Shown: positions 33,365 to 41,170 of the stretch, in pieces
Position numbering within the stretch: the first letter of the stretch is position 1
Layout of the letters: every line of letters starts with the position of its first letter
From: CAYQQK01 sp964420065
GTDB lineage: Bacteria; Bacillota; Dethiobacteria; DTU022
Direction: 5' to 3'
NCBI GenBank assembly: GCA_964420065.1
Contig: CAYQQK010000002.1
Span: forward strand, 62,001-126,000
Length of the DNA stretch: 64,000 nucleotides
The notes under the pieces: generated by a model
Database searches by the model: none
What the model saw: only the letters and a program-made list of their open reading frames with translations
What the model was told of the DNA's origin: nothing
Translations under genes and position numbers: made by a program

Positions 33365-34060
33365 TTAATTTTCCGCCCCGGCCAGCTCATCGACAATGGC
33401 CCGGGCCGCATCGCGGGGATCGGGGGCGGCGATAATCGGCTGGCCGATGACCAGGTAATCCGCCCCGGCCTGGAGCGCTTCCCGCGGCGTGGCCGCCCGC
33501 TTGTGCCCCCCCGGGGCAGTGCCGGCCGGGCGAATGCCCGGCGTAACCAGGACCGGACCGGGACCAAATTGTTCGCGCAGCAAGGCCGCCTCGCGAGGCG
33601 AAGCGACCACGCCGGCAAACCCCAGGTTCAGGGCGGTGCGGGCCCGCCATAGGACCAGGTCGTCCAGGGAACAGGGATAGCCCATCGCTTCAATATCTTC
33701 CCCGTCCAGGCTGGTCAAAACCGTGACCGCCAGCAACTTGAGCGGTGAAGTGCGGGCCGCCTCCGCCGCCCGGGCCATGATCGCCCGGTTTCCATGCACC
33801 GTTAAAAGATGCACTCCCGAACCGGAAACCTGGGTTACGGCCGCGGCAACGGTATCCGGAACGTCGTAGTACTTCAGATCCAGGAAGACGCGGTGCCCGC
33901 GGGAAAGGATCCACCGCACCATTTCCCGTCCTCCGGTCAGGAACAGGACCATCCCCACCTTGAAGAAACCGATCACCCCTTCCAGTTCCGCCACCATCCG
34001 ACGGGCCTTTTCGGGATCGGGCAGGTCGAGGGCACAGATAATCCGTTCATGCGGCAACAT
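33365..34060 (-). CDS. pyrF: Orotidine 5'-phosphate decarboxylase
   Basis: Last step of UMP synthesis. 231 residues. Seen: ICALDLPDPEKA, FFKVGM, the catalytic block DLKYYDVPDTV (Asp, Lys and Asp conserved; most homologues have DLKLHDIPNT), LTVHGN and the phosphate-binding TPGIRPAG and LVIGQPI. The ATG at 34060 follows AGGAGAG. No other pyr genes are near, so this is a separated pyrF. It shares a 27-bp gap with the epimerase gene downstream and is divergent from hsp20. Confidence 0.95.
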   Translation of the reverse strand: MLPHERIICALDLPDPEKARRMVAELEGVIGFFKVGMVLFLTGGREMVRWILSRGHRVFLDLKYYDVPDTVAAAVTQVSGSGVHLLTVHGNRAIMARAAEAARTSPLKLLAVTVLTSLDGEDIEAMGYPCSLDDLVLWRARTALNLGFAGVVASPREAALLREQFGPGPVLVTPGIRPAGTAPGGHKRAATPREALQAGADYLVIGQPIIAAPDPRDAARAIVDELAGAEN

Positions 34061-34179
34061 TGTCTTCTCTCCTTTCCAACCGGATCATTTTTTCCCGGAT
34101 TGTTGATGCTTCCGGGATGTATAAAAGAACGGGACTCCCGCAAACTAGCTCCCAAGAAAACAAGAAAGGGGTTCTACCG

Positions 34180-34605
34180 GTGCCGTTAATACCATCCGAG
34201 CCGATGCGTTACCTGGAAAATTTCCGCCGGGACATCGATCGTTTTTTTGGTGAAAGCAGCCGGCCGTGCCTGCCGGAGCTTCGTATCGACGTTTACGAAA
34301 CGGAAAAAACCGTCGTCGCCTCCTGTGAAATTCCGGGCCTGGAAAGCAAGGAAAACATCGCCATCGACATCCGGGATCGTACCCTGGAGCTGCGCGGCAC
34401 GTTGCACCGTGCCCGCGAAATACGGGAGGAAAATATCCACCGCCGAGAACGCTACAGCGGCGGGTTCCAGCGTCTGATCAACCTGCCGCGCAAGGTTTCC
34501 GCCGAAGGTTCCCGGGCCACCTATCGCAACGGTATCCTTGAGGTGATCATGCCCAAAGCGGAACAAGAATCAAAGCGGAGCCCGATCGAGATCGAGTTTC
34601 ATTGA
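34180..34605 (+). CDS. Small heat-shock protein, Hsp20/alpha-crystallin family
   Basis: 141-residue ATP-independent holdase. Seen: alpha-crystallin core (about 34-125) with ELRIDVYETEKTVVASCEIPG, ENIAIDIRDRTLELRG, the RRERYSGGFQRLINLP strand, and the signature ATYRNGILEVIMPK. Start taken at the GTG at 34180 (AAAGGGG upstream), which gives the normal family length; the frame opens upstream at 34060. Convergent with the LCP gene, whose stop is 12 bp away. Divergent from pyrF in a 119-bp gap that must hold its promoter. No CIRCE seen. Confidence 0.93.
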   Translation: MPLIPSEPMRYLENFRRDIDRFFGESSRPCLPELRIDVYETEKTVVASCEIPGLESKENIAIDIRDRTLELRGTLHRAREIREENIHRRERYSGGFQRLINLPRKVSAEGSRATYRNGILEVIMPKAEQESKRSPIEIEFH

Positions 34606-34616
34606 ACAAAGCGGGC

Positions 34617-35750
34617 TTACTCCCTCGGAAGAAGTTCCGCCTCCGATGGAGGTTCCTCGGAAAGAACCGGTCCGGCCTCCGCGCCGGGCCGGTTGCCGGG
34701 ATCATTTTCCGGCAGGGCAGCCTCTTCTCTTGGCGCCGGTTCCACGCCAAAAGCTGTTTTGATCAGTTCGATCCGGGCTTTTTCGTTGATCACCAGGTAG
34801 AAAACGTCATGGCCGCCCTGGACGGCCAATCCGGGGCTGCCGGGAAAAGCGTACAAGCGAATCCCCTCCGGATCCATTTCTTTTCCGAAAAGGGCCAGGG
34901 AGGCCATTTGCAACGCTGACAGGTTTGTTTCCATTGTTGCGTTGAGCCCCTGGAGCAGCTTCGGTAGACCGGCCAGCCGGCCATTTTCCCGCAACTGCCG
35001 GAAAGTTTCAAGAACAATTTTTTGCTGGCGCTCGATCCGCCCGTAATCCCCTCCCACACCCCGAAAACAGATATAGTTCAGAAAATCGCGCCCGCTCAAC
35101 TCTTGCCAGCCCGGATCAAGCAGAAGGCGGTTGTCGCCCGGTTCGCGCACCGCCACATCGACTTTGAATTCAATCCCACCCAGTTTGTCAACGATCTCGA
35201 CTACCGCATCCATATCCAGCGCCAGGTAATAATGGAGGGGGACCCCGCCCAAAAAGTCCTGGATCGTGCTTAATACCGTGTTGATCCCGCTTTGATGGCG
35301 TTCCGCCCCGGCAGCCAACAGGTCGTGCCCGTACATGTAGGCCGCATTGATCCTGTCGTGAAGATCCGTCCCCGCAATTTTGACGTAACTATCCCGGGGA
35401 ATGCTCACTACCGCCGCTTGACGGCTGTTGAAATTCAAGGAGACGACCATGAGCGTGTCGGGGCGGTAGATCCGGTAGTAGCGATCGCGCGAGGCGGTGC
35501 GGTCAAATCCGAGCAGGACAATGTTTATGGTATCATGGTCGAAATCTTGCGCCACTTCATTTTCCCGGTCGATTCCTTCCAGGCCCGCGCCGGGCTGTTT
35601 GAGCAGGCGGGAGGGTTGACGCAGGTAGCGATAGAGGGCTTCCCCTCCGATTACGGCCAGGATCAACACCAGGGCCGCCGCCAAAAATAACTTTTTGCGT
35701 CGTTCGCTCCGCTTACCCGCGGCCGGTGTTTCCTTGTTTTCCGTGCTCAT
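34617..35750 (-). CDS. LytR-CpsA-Psr (LCP) family cell-wall glycopolymer ligase
   Basis: 377 residues, type II membrane protein. Seen: basic N-terminus (RSERRKK), one signal-anchor helix (about 20-40), and an extracellular LCP catalytic domain (about 75-300) with NIVLLGFDRTASRDRYYR, RPDTLMVVSLN, VSIPRDSYV, HDRINAAYMYG, DFLNYICFRGVGGDYGRIERQQ. LCP enzymes transfer teichoic acids or capsules from undecaprenyl carrier to peptidoglycan. A Glu/Pro-rich tail of about 45 residues follows. The ATG at 35750 overlaps the end of the half-glycosyltransferase gene by 38 bp, so it belongs to the murC unit. Confidence 0.94.
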   Translation of the reverse strand: MSTENKETPAAGKRSERRKKLFLAAALVLILAVIGGEALYRYLRQPSRLLKQPGAGLEGIDRENEVAQDFDHDTINIVLLGFDRTASRDRYYRIYRPDTLMVVSLNFNSRQAAVVSIPRDSYVKIAGTDLHDRINAAYMYGHDLLAAGAERHQSGINTVLSTIQDFLGGVPLHYYLALDMDAVVEIVDKLGGIEFKVDVAVREPGDNRLLLDPGWQELSGRDFLNYICFRGVGGDYGRIERQQKIVLETFRQLRENGRLAGLPKLLQGLNATMETNLSALQMASLALFGKEMDPEGIRLYAFPGSPGLAVQGGHDVFYLVINEKARIELIKTAFGVEPAPREEAALPENDPGNRPGAEAGPVLSEEPPSEAELLPRE

Positions 35751-36438
35751 GGTTTCCCTCTCCTTCTGCTTTCCCGATCAAGGCCCGGAGCACGGTGGTA
35801 TACAGGTCTGCCAAAACCACCGCGCCGTTGTTTGCCGCCGGGCAAAGGAGCTCCCTGCCTGCTCCTGTTTGCAGATCCTGCGCCTCCCGTGCCGCCGCTT
35901 CGCTCAAGGCGATCACCGTTTCCGCTTTCCGGTAAACGCGCCGGCAAAAATGCCGGGCGCAGGTCGGGAAAGGTTTCCGGCCCAGGAGGCCCGTCGTCGG
36001 CAGCAGCGGGCGACGCACCTCGAGCACCAGGGGAACCCGATCGAACCGGGAGAGGGAAACGACCGGACAACAATCGCCCAGGGATGACACCGCGACCAGG
36101 ATCAAAGCGGGCCGGGGCAGTTTATCCACCTGCCCGGTCGCCCAGCGGGCAAAACGACGGGCGGAAACGGACCGTTTCCGGTACGGGTCATAACAGATTA
36201 TGGCCAGCCCCTGATGTTGAAAAAGGGTGATCCGCCCCGTGCCGCCGCCGTCGGGGGCGCAGCCACCGCCGGTGAGAACGGTAACCCGGCGACCATCGCG
36301 GAGCATGGCCCGGCCGGTAGCGTACAAATGAGAATAGGGTTCACAAGAAGGGCCGGCGGGGGCTTGATCCTCCGGGTTGTTTGCACCGGATTGATCTGCC
36401 GGCAGGCTAAAAGTGCGGTCGATCATGACAATATGCAA
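35713..36438 (-). CDS. GT4-like glycosyltransferase N-terminal half (truncated or domain-only)
   Basis: About 242 residues. Seen: a Rossmann-like half resembling the acceptor domain of WbuB-type GT4 enzymes: EPYSHLYATGRAMLRDGRRVTVLTG near the N-terminus, RKRSVSARRFARW, FDRVPLVLEVRRPLL, then RRVYRKAETVIALSEAAAREAQ. The sequence stops there; the C-terminal nucleotide-sugar-binding domain (EX7E region) of a GT4 is absent and no frame downstream supplies it, since the LCP gene begins at once. The TTG at 36438 (also 36441) follows AGGGGG that overlaps the murC stop, 15 nt away. It may be a decayed gene or a functional single-domain partner. Read as far longer upstream in the same frame, but that part lies inside murC. 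Confidence 0.65.
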   Translation of the reverse strand: MHIVMIDRTFSLPADQSGANNPEDQAPAGPSCEPYSHLYATGRAMLRDGRRVTVLTGGGCAPDGGGTGRITLFQHQGLAIICYDPYRKRSVSARRFARWATGQVDKLPRPALILVAVSSLGDCCPVVSLSRFDRVPLVLEVRRPLLPTTGLLGRKPFPTCARHFCRRVYRKAETVIALSEAAAREAQDLQTGAGRELLCPAANNGAVVLADLYTTVLRALIGKAEGEGNHEHGKQGNTGRG

Positions 36439-36455
36439 CAACCAGGTTTTCCCCC

Positions 36456-37865
36456 TCAGGAAGGACAGACAGCCCGCTCCTCCAGAAGATCGCGGATCCG
36501 GTAGGCCAGCCGGTAAATGTCGCCGGCGCCCATGACCAGAACGGTATCCCCGGGAGTAGCTTCCTTCAAAAGCCTGCCGGCCAGCTCCTCCAGGCAGTTG
36601 CTGACATGAACCGGGGCCCGTTGCACCTGCCGGATCCGACGGGCCAGCTCGCCCGAACTGACGCCAGCGATCGGTTCCTCCCCGGCGGCATGGATCCGGT
36701 GCAAGAGGATCAGGTCGGCCCCGCCAAAGGCACGGGCAAACTCCTCCATGAAAAAAGCGGTGCGGGTATAACGATGGGGTTGAAAGGCGCATAAAACCCG
36801 CCCGCCGGCAGCCCGCGCCGCCTCGATGGTGACCCTGACTTCAGTCGGATGGTGCGCATAATCGTCGATCACGGTGATCCCGCCGCTGACTGCCACCACC
36901 TCAAAACGGCGCCCGGCACCGCGAAAATCGGCCAAAAACGAGGCAGTCCGGTCCAGATCCCGATCCAGACCCAGCGCGGACGCCGCCGCCAGGGCGCCGA
37001 CCGCGTTCTGGACATTATGCAGCCCGGGAATGTTCAGGTGCACCGCCGCGGTCTTGCGCCCGGCTGCATGGACGGTAAAAGCCGAACCAAAATTTTGCAG
37101 CCTCACCGGTCCGGAATAAAAATCGGCTTCGGCCCGATCCAGGGAATAGGTCACAATCCTCCGGGCCGGCCGGGCGGCCCACTGCCGCAGGTACGGATCG
37201 TCAAGACAGAGGACGGCGCAACCATCCGGTGCGATATTGTCCAGAAAAGCCCGATAGGCCCGTTTCAGTTTTTCAAAGTTGCCGCCGTAATGTTCAAGAT
37301 GGTCCGGTTCAATATTGGTCACCAGTGCCATGCGGGGCCGGTAACGCAAAAAAGAATGGTCGCTTTCGCAGGCCTCGGCGACCAGGTACGGTCCTTTTCC
37401 CAGCCGGGCATTGCCGGGAAACGCGGTGATCAGTCCTCCCCCCACCGCCGTCGGGTCCAACCCACCCCGTTCGAGAAGCAGTGAAAGCATGGCAGTGATG
37501 GTCGTTTTCCCATGGGTCCCGGCCACGGCGATGCCGTAGCGATCGTTTAACAGCGCCGCCAGCAGCTCGGAACGGTGCCATACCGGAAGACCGCGCCGTT
37601 TGGCTTCCCGTAATTCGAGGTTGTCGTCCGCAATAGCAGTGGAATAAACAACCAGCCCGCAGTTTGCAATGTTTTCCGGCCGGTGCCGGTAAGCGATTGC
37701 CGCCCCCTGCCGCTCCAGGTGACGGGTGATGGCCGATTCTTTGAGATCGGATCCCGATACCCTGTAATCCATTTGTAAAAGCACCTGGGCCAGGGCGCTC
37801 ATGCCGTAGCCCCCGATGCCGATAAAATGCACATCGTGTACCGCCGGCGGGATCACAGCGGACAA
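36456..37865 (-). CDS. murC: UDP-N-acetylmuramate--L-alanine ligase
   Basis: Adds L-Ala to UDP-MurNAc, first amino acid of the peptidoglycan stem. 469 residues. Seen: FIGIGGYGMSALAQVL, the ATP loop AGTHGKTTI, EACESDHSF, TNIEPDHLEHYG, IDDYAHHPTEV and AFQPHRYTRTA, all MurC motifs. The longest frame opens with TTG at 37865, but the GTG at 37856, 9 nt after AAAGGGG, is the more likely start. It is first in a unit murC, half-GT, LCP, and stands apart from the usual dcw division and cell-wall cluster. A promoter lies just upstream. Confidence 0.97.
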   Translation of the reverse strand: MSAVIPPAVHDVHFIGIGGYGMSALAQVLLQMDYRVSGSDLKESAITRHLERQGAAIAYRHRPENIANCGLVVYSTAIADDNLELREAKRRGLPVWHRSELLAALLNDRYGIAVAGTHGKTTITAMLSLLLERGGLDPTAVGGGLITAFPGNARLGKGPYLVAEACESDHSFLRYRPRMALVTNIEPDHLEHYGGNFEKLKRAYRAFLDNIAPDGCAVLCLDDPYLRQWAARPARRIVTYSLDRAEADFYSGPVRLQNFGSAFTVHAAGRKTAAVHLNIPGLHNVQNAVGALAAASALGLDRDLDRTASFLADFRGAGRRFEVVAVSGGITVIDDYAHHPTEVRVTIEAARAAGGRVLCAFQPHRYTRTAFFMEEFARAFGGADLILLHRIHAAGEEPIAGVSSGELARRIRQVQRAPVHVSNCLEELAGRLLKEATPGDTVLVMGAGDIYRLAYRIRDLLEERAVCPS

Positions 37866-37894
37866 CCCCTTTCAACCTGATCAATACCGCTACC

Positions 37895-37923
37895 ATTGTA
37901 TGCGAAAGCGGGGAAATCATCAA
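37895..37923 (-). promoter_or_regulatory. Sigma-A promoter of murC
   Basis: TTGATG (37918-37923), 17-nt spacer, TACAAT (37895-37900) on the minus strand, giving a leader of about 25-35 nt. Confidence 0.72.
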
Positions 37924-37930
37924 CGTCCTC

Positions 37931-37939
37931 ATTATATCA
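37931..37939 (-). promoter_or_regulatory. Second (extended -10) promoter of murC
   Basis: TGATATAAT on the minus strand, with TATAAT at 37931-37936; no clear -35. It has the same sequence as the promoter of the kinase island at 10228-10236. Confidence 0.5.
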
Positions 37940-38044
37940 AACGGGGCAGTCAGAAGCCGGAGCCAGGTTACGTCAATCGATTATGTTTAGTTCAACCCAT
38001 CAAATTGCTTGCATAGACGCGCTTCTCCAGTAGCTGTAAAATTT

Positions 38045-38125
38045 TTAATCCACATTATGCACAAGTTTATCCACAAGAAAGAGGCCGTACACTTCACTGT
38101 TCGGCCTTTGTCCACAGAATACACA
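38045..38125 (+). other. Cluster of DnaA-box-like sequences
   Basis: In an AT-rich gap between murC and tsaD: TAATCCACA (38046), TTATGCACA (38055), TTATCCACA (38067, the exact consensus) and TTGTCCACA (38108), all in one orientation, with a further GAATACACA (38117). A stem AGGCCG/CGGCCT (38082-38107) sits between them. Neither dnaA nor dnaN is near, and gene direction does not switch here, so a full origin is not claimed; a DnaA-binding or titration site is possible. Confidence 0.55.
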
Positions 38126-38159
38126 CTGTCTTGACATAAGAAAAGAATAAAATGGAGAA

Positions 38160-39200
38160 TTAGATCGCGCCAAGAGGTAGGTCGGGTATGGCGTTCAGGT
38201 CGAGGGAAGCCAGCCGCCCCTTGCGCAACCGGGGAAAGGCGGCGGCGGCGATCATCGCTGCATTGTCGGTACACAACTCGGGAGGGGGGCAGAGCAGGGG
38301 CAAGCCGGGTTTTTCTTCAGCCAGACGGCGCTGTACCAGGGCCCGGAGGGCCTTGTTGGCGGCAACGCCCCCGGCCAGTAAAACGGAGGCGGCATTTTGC
38401 TCGACTGCGGCGGAAACGGTTTTTTCCGCCAGCACCTCCACCACGGCAGCCTGAAACGAGGCAGCCAGATCGGGCAAGCCGACCTCTTCTCCCCGGCGTC
38501 GGGACTTTTCCAAGAAATTGATCACGGCAGACTTGAGACCGCTGAAACTGAAATCGAAGCGACTTTGCGGATCCAGGTAGGCCCGGGGAAAATGATAGGC
38601 CGCCGGGTTTCCCGTCATGGCCTCCTTCTCGATGGCCGGGCCGCCGGGGTAGCCCAGGCCGGCCAGGCGAGCCACTTTGTCGAAAGCCTCCCCGGCTGCA
38701 TCATCCCGGGTCTGGCCCAGGAGGGACAGATCCTCCCCCTCCCGGCGGAGAGAGACCAACGTGGTATGCCCACCCGATGCGATCAGCCCGACCAGGGGAT
38801 AATTGATAACAGGATCCTGGAGAAAATTGGCATACAGGTGTCCTTCGAGGTGATGCACCGCAACCAGGGGCCGGCGAGAGGCATAAGCAAGCGCTTTGGC
38901 CGTGGCCACTCCAACCAGGAGCGCGCCGACCAGGCCGGGGCCGGGGCAAACGGCCACGGCATCCAGATCCTGCAACTCCACTCCCGCCCCGGCAAGCGCA
39001 TCATCGATCAGCGCGTTGATCAGCTCCAGATGTTGCCGTGAAGCAATTTCCGGCACCACTCCACCGTAGCGGCGGTGCAGATTCACCTGGGAGGAAACCA
39101 GGTTGCTCAGAATACGGCGGCCGCCGGCAACCACCGCTGCCGCGGTCTCGTCACACGATGTTTCAATCCCCAGAATCAGATTTTCCCCTTGCCTCATCAT
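38160..39200 (-). CDS. tsaD: tRNA N6-adenosine threonylcarbamoyltransferase
   Basis: Catalytic subunit transferring threonylcarbamoyl to A37 of ANN-decoding tRNAs. About 346 residues. Seen: LILGIETSCDETAAAVV, the metal site HHLEGHLYANF, GLIASGGHTTLV, the DDAAGEAFDKVARLAGLGYPGG segment, FSFSGLKSA and AGGVAANKALR with CTDNAAMIA. Start uncertain: ATGs at 39200 and 39197 come 4 nt after the rimI stop; ATG 39218 overlaps rimI. It is last in tsaE-tsaB-rimI-tsaD, whose partners form the TsaBDE complex. Confidence 0.96.
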   Translation of the reverse strand: MMRQGENLILGIETSCDETAAAVVAGGRRILSNLVSSQVNLHRRYGGVVPEIASRQHLELINALIDDALAGAGVELQDLDAVAVCPGPGLVGALLVGVATAKALAYASRRPLVAVHHLEGHLYANFLQDPVINYPLVGLIASGGHTTLVSLRREGEDLSLLGQTRDDAAGEAFDKVARLAGLGYPGGPAIEKEAMTGNPAAYHFPRAYLDPQSRFDFSFSGLKSAVINFLEKSRRRGEEVGLPDLAASFQAAVVEVLAEKTVSAAVEQNAASVLLAGGVAANKALRALVQRRLAEEKPGLPLLCPPPELCTDNAAMIAAAAFPRLRKGRLASLDLNAIPDLPLGAI

Positions 39201-39204
39201 GGTC

Positions 39205-39678
39205 TCATCGGACTTCATCGCCGGAGTCCCCGGCAGAAGACAGTTCATCGAGCCCCTCTTTGATCATGAACAGGGCATCTTCGGTTATGTAATACTTTTT
39301 GCGTACGCCCGCCACACTGAAACCGAATTTTTCATAAAGTCGCCGGGCGACCCGGTTGCTTGGACGCACCTCCAGGGTCATCCGGTACGCCCCCGCCGCT
39401 GCCGCCTTCCGCTGAAGAGCATGCAGCAGTGCGGCGCCGATACCTTTTCCGCGGTAGGTCTCCGCCACGGCCAGGGTGGTCAGGTGAACCTCGTCCAGAA
39501 TGACCCACATTCCGCCAAAACCCACTACCCGCCCGTGCAAGCGGGCCACCAGGTAACAGGCCATACGGTTTCGTTCCAGTTCGGAACGAAAGGAATGATG
39601 CGACCACGACTGGCTAAAAGCGCTTTCTTCAATAGACTTAACCGCTTCCAGGTCGGATAACATCATCGGTTCGATCAT
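39205..39678 (-). CDS. rimI: Ribosomal-protein-alanine N-acetyltransferase, GNAT family
   Basis: 157-residue GNAT that acetylates the N-terminal alanine of ribosomal protein S18. Seen: EESAFSQSWSHHSFRSEL near the start (typical for RimI), the acetyl-CoA loop YRGKGIGAALLHAL (R/Q-x-x-G-x-G/A), and VRPSNRVARRLYEKFGF. Position between tsaB and tsaD is the common Firmicute order and supports the assignment. 10 bp downstream of tsaB and 4 bp before tsaD. Substrate specificity is inferred from context and similarity. Confidence 0.93.
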   Translation of the reverse strand: MIEPMMLSDLEAVKSIEESAFSQSWSHHSFRSELERNRMACYLVARLHGRVVGFGGMWVILDEVHLTTLAVAETYRGKGIGAALLHALQRKAAAAGAYRMTLEVRPSNRVARRLYEKFGFSVAGVRKKYYITEDALFMIKEGLDELSSAGDSGDEVR

Positions 39679-39688
39679 CAGGCCGGTT

Positions 39689-40411
39689 TCAACGATGGGT
39701 TTCCATCTCCTTCCGGCGCCGCTCCGCTTCCGGCCGGCGCAGATACAACGGATACAGACGGTGGTAGGTCTGCCCGGCAGCGGAACAACCGCCCAGACGG
39801 CGGCTCCCGCAAACGGCTACCAGGGCGGCGCGGTTCAGGCGCAGCGGGGCCGGAGGGATGATCGCCCGCCTCGCCAGGACACGATCAATGCTGCCGGCAT
39901 GCACCGTGACCCCCTCGCCCAAAAAAAGTACCTTTTCTTTGCGGGTTGCCAGTTGTTCCAGAAAAAGCGGCAGAGCCGTGACAACAGGTGCAATCATTTC
40001 TACCAGATGATAGGGAGGGTCCGCGGCACGCCGGTACAGCGCCGTATAAACCTGTTCCCGCCGCGCATCCAGAAGGGGACAAACGAGGATACCGGGGCAG
40101 AAGGCCTGTTCTGCCAACGCTTCCAAGGTGGAAATACCGGCGGCGGGCACCCCCAGCCCCTGGGCCAGGGCCCTGGCCGTGGAGACACCGATGCGCAAAC
40201 CGGTAAAGGAACCGGGACCGACCGCAACGGCGATGCCGCCGATTTCCTCCCGTTCCAGGGTACAGTCCCTGAAAATGGCGTCAACAAGGGGTAAAAGCCG
40301 CTGGGAATGCGTCCGTTGAATGTTCTGTGTGTATTCCCCTATTAGTTGTTCGTCCCGTACCAGAGCCACACTGCAGGCCCTGGTCGTCGTGTCCAACCCT
40401 AAAATCAACAT
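39689..40411 (-). CDS. tsaB: tRNA threonylcarbamoyladenosine biosynthesis protein TsaB
   Basis: Non-catalytic actin-like scaffold of the t6A complex. 240 residues from the ATG at 40411, which follows the tsaE stop by 4 nt. Seen: LILGLDTTTRACSVAL, THSQRLLPLVDAIF, GGIAVAVGPGSFTGLRIGVSTARALA and LLDARREQVYTALY. The residue pattern is typical of TsaB; the metal-binding residues of TsaD are absent, as expected. The frame runs further upstream through tsaE's end but those residues are not part of the protein. Confidence 0.95.
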   Translation of the reverse strand: MLILGLDTTTRACSVALVRDEQLIGEYTQNIQRTHSQRLLPLVDAIFRDCTLEREEIGGIAVAVGPGSFTGLRIGVSTARALAQGLGVPAAGISTLEALAEQAFCPGILVCPLLDARREQVYTALYRRAADPPYHLVEMIAPVVTALPLFLEQLATRKEKVLFLGEGVTVHAGSIDRVLARRAIIPPAPLRLNRAALVAVCGSRRLGGCSAAGQTYHRLYPLYLRRPEAERRRKEMETHR

Positions 40412-40415
40412 GAGG

Positions 40416-40976
40416 CTAGCAGTTCCGGAGCTCCTTTTCTGATTTGCCCACCGGGAACAACGGAATGCGATGCAAGGTACCGTCAACCCGCCAAACAATT
40501 CGTTCCATCACCATTTCAACCAGGGCGGCAGGGGCGGACCCGCGGGGCGTCAGCCGGATCCGGCGTCCCTCTCCCCGTTCGTCATCAAGCCTTGTCAGTT
40601 CAATCTGTAGGAATTCGGTGGGAAAAATTCCGGGGAACCGTTCCGCCCATTCGACCAAAGCTACACCGTCGCCGGGCAAGTATTCCTCCAGATCCAACGC
40701 TTCCAGTTCATTCGCTTCTTGCAGGCGGTAGAAATCAAAATGGTAAACCGGCCACCGCCCCCGGTAAACCTGCATCAAAACAAAGGTCGGGCTGGAAACA
40801 TGACCCGGCACCCCGAGTGAGCGCGCTACGCCGCGCACAAAAACAGTCTTTCCGGTTCCCAGTTCACCCCGCAAAGCTACCGCCAAGGGGCCTTGAATAT
40901 TCTGCCCGGTCAAAGCGCCGATATATTCTGTTTCCTGCTCACTGCGCGTCGTGATCAGGGCTTCTCCCTGTTCCAT
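40416..40976 (-). CDS. tsaE: tRNA threonylcarbamoyladenosine biosynthesis ATPase TsaE
   Basis: ATPase subunit of the t6A complex. 186 residues. Seen: Walker A GELGTGKTVFVRGVARSLG, the VSSPTFVLMQVYRGRWPVYHFDFYRL segment, and GVALVEWAERFPG. The C-terminal 40 residues extend past the usual end (about 150) and contain basic residues. Start at the ATG at 40976 (GAGGAACG upstream); the frame opens at 41015. First gene of the tsaE-tsaB-rimI-tsaD unit. Confidence 0.95.
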   Translation of the reverse strand: MEQGEALITTRSEQETEYIGALTGQNIQGPLAVALRGELGTGKTVFVRGVARSLGVPGHVSSPTFVLMQVYRGRWPVYHFDFYRLQEANELEALDLEEYLPGDGVALVEWAERFPGIFPTEFLQIELTRLDDERGEGRRIRLTPRGSAPAALVEMVMERIVWRVDGTLHRIPLFPVGKSEKELRNC

Positions 40977-41170
40977 CGTTCCTCGATCTTCTTTCCATAT
41001 TTTCCTGCGAAACAATTATAGCCCTACCCCCCCGAGAAAGCAAACTTCAGAACAGGTGGGTGTGACAGCCCTTTTTGGCGGACCCCAGGGCCGGGGAATC
41101 CGCCCCCGCTCGCCGGAAAAGGAAAATTTTGTTTTCACGGCGGCATTTCCAAAGGCGCCGCTATCAAAAA

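Noticed and set aside
35713..36792. 359-residue reading of the half-glycosyltransferase
   Set aside because: Its N-terminal third is inside murC in another frame; the TTG at 36438 after the murC stop is preferred.
38045..38125. Chromosomal origin (oriC)
   Set aside because: DnaA boxes are present, but dnaA, dnaN, gidB and a strand switch are absent, so I report only a box cluster.
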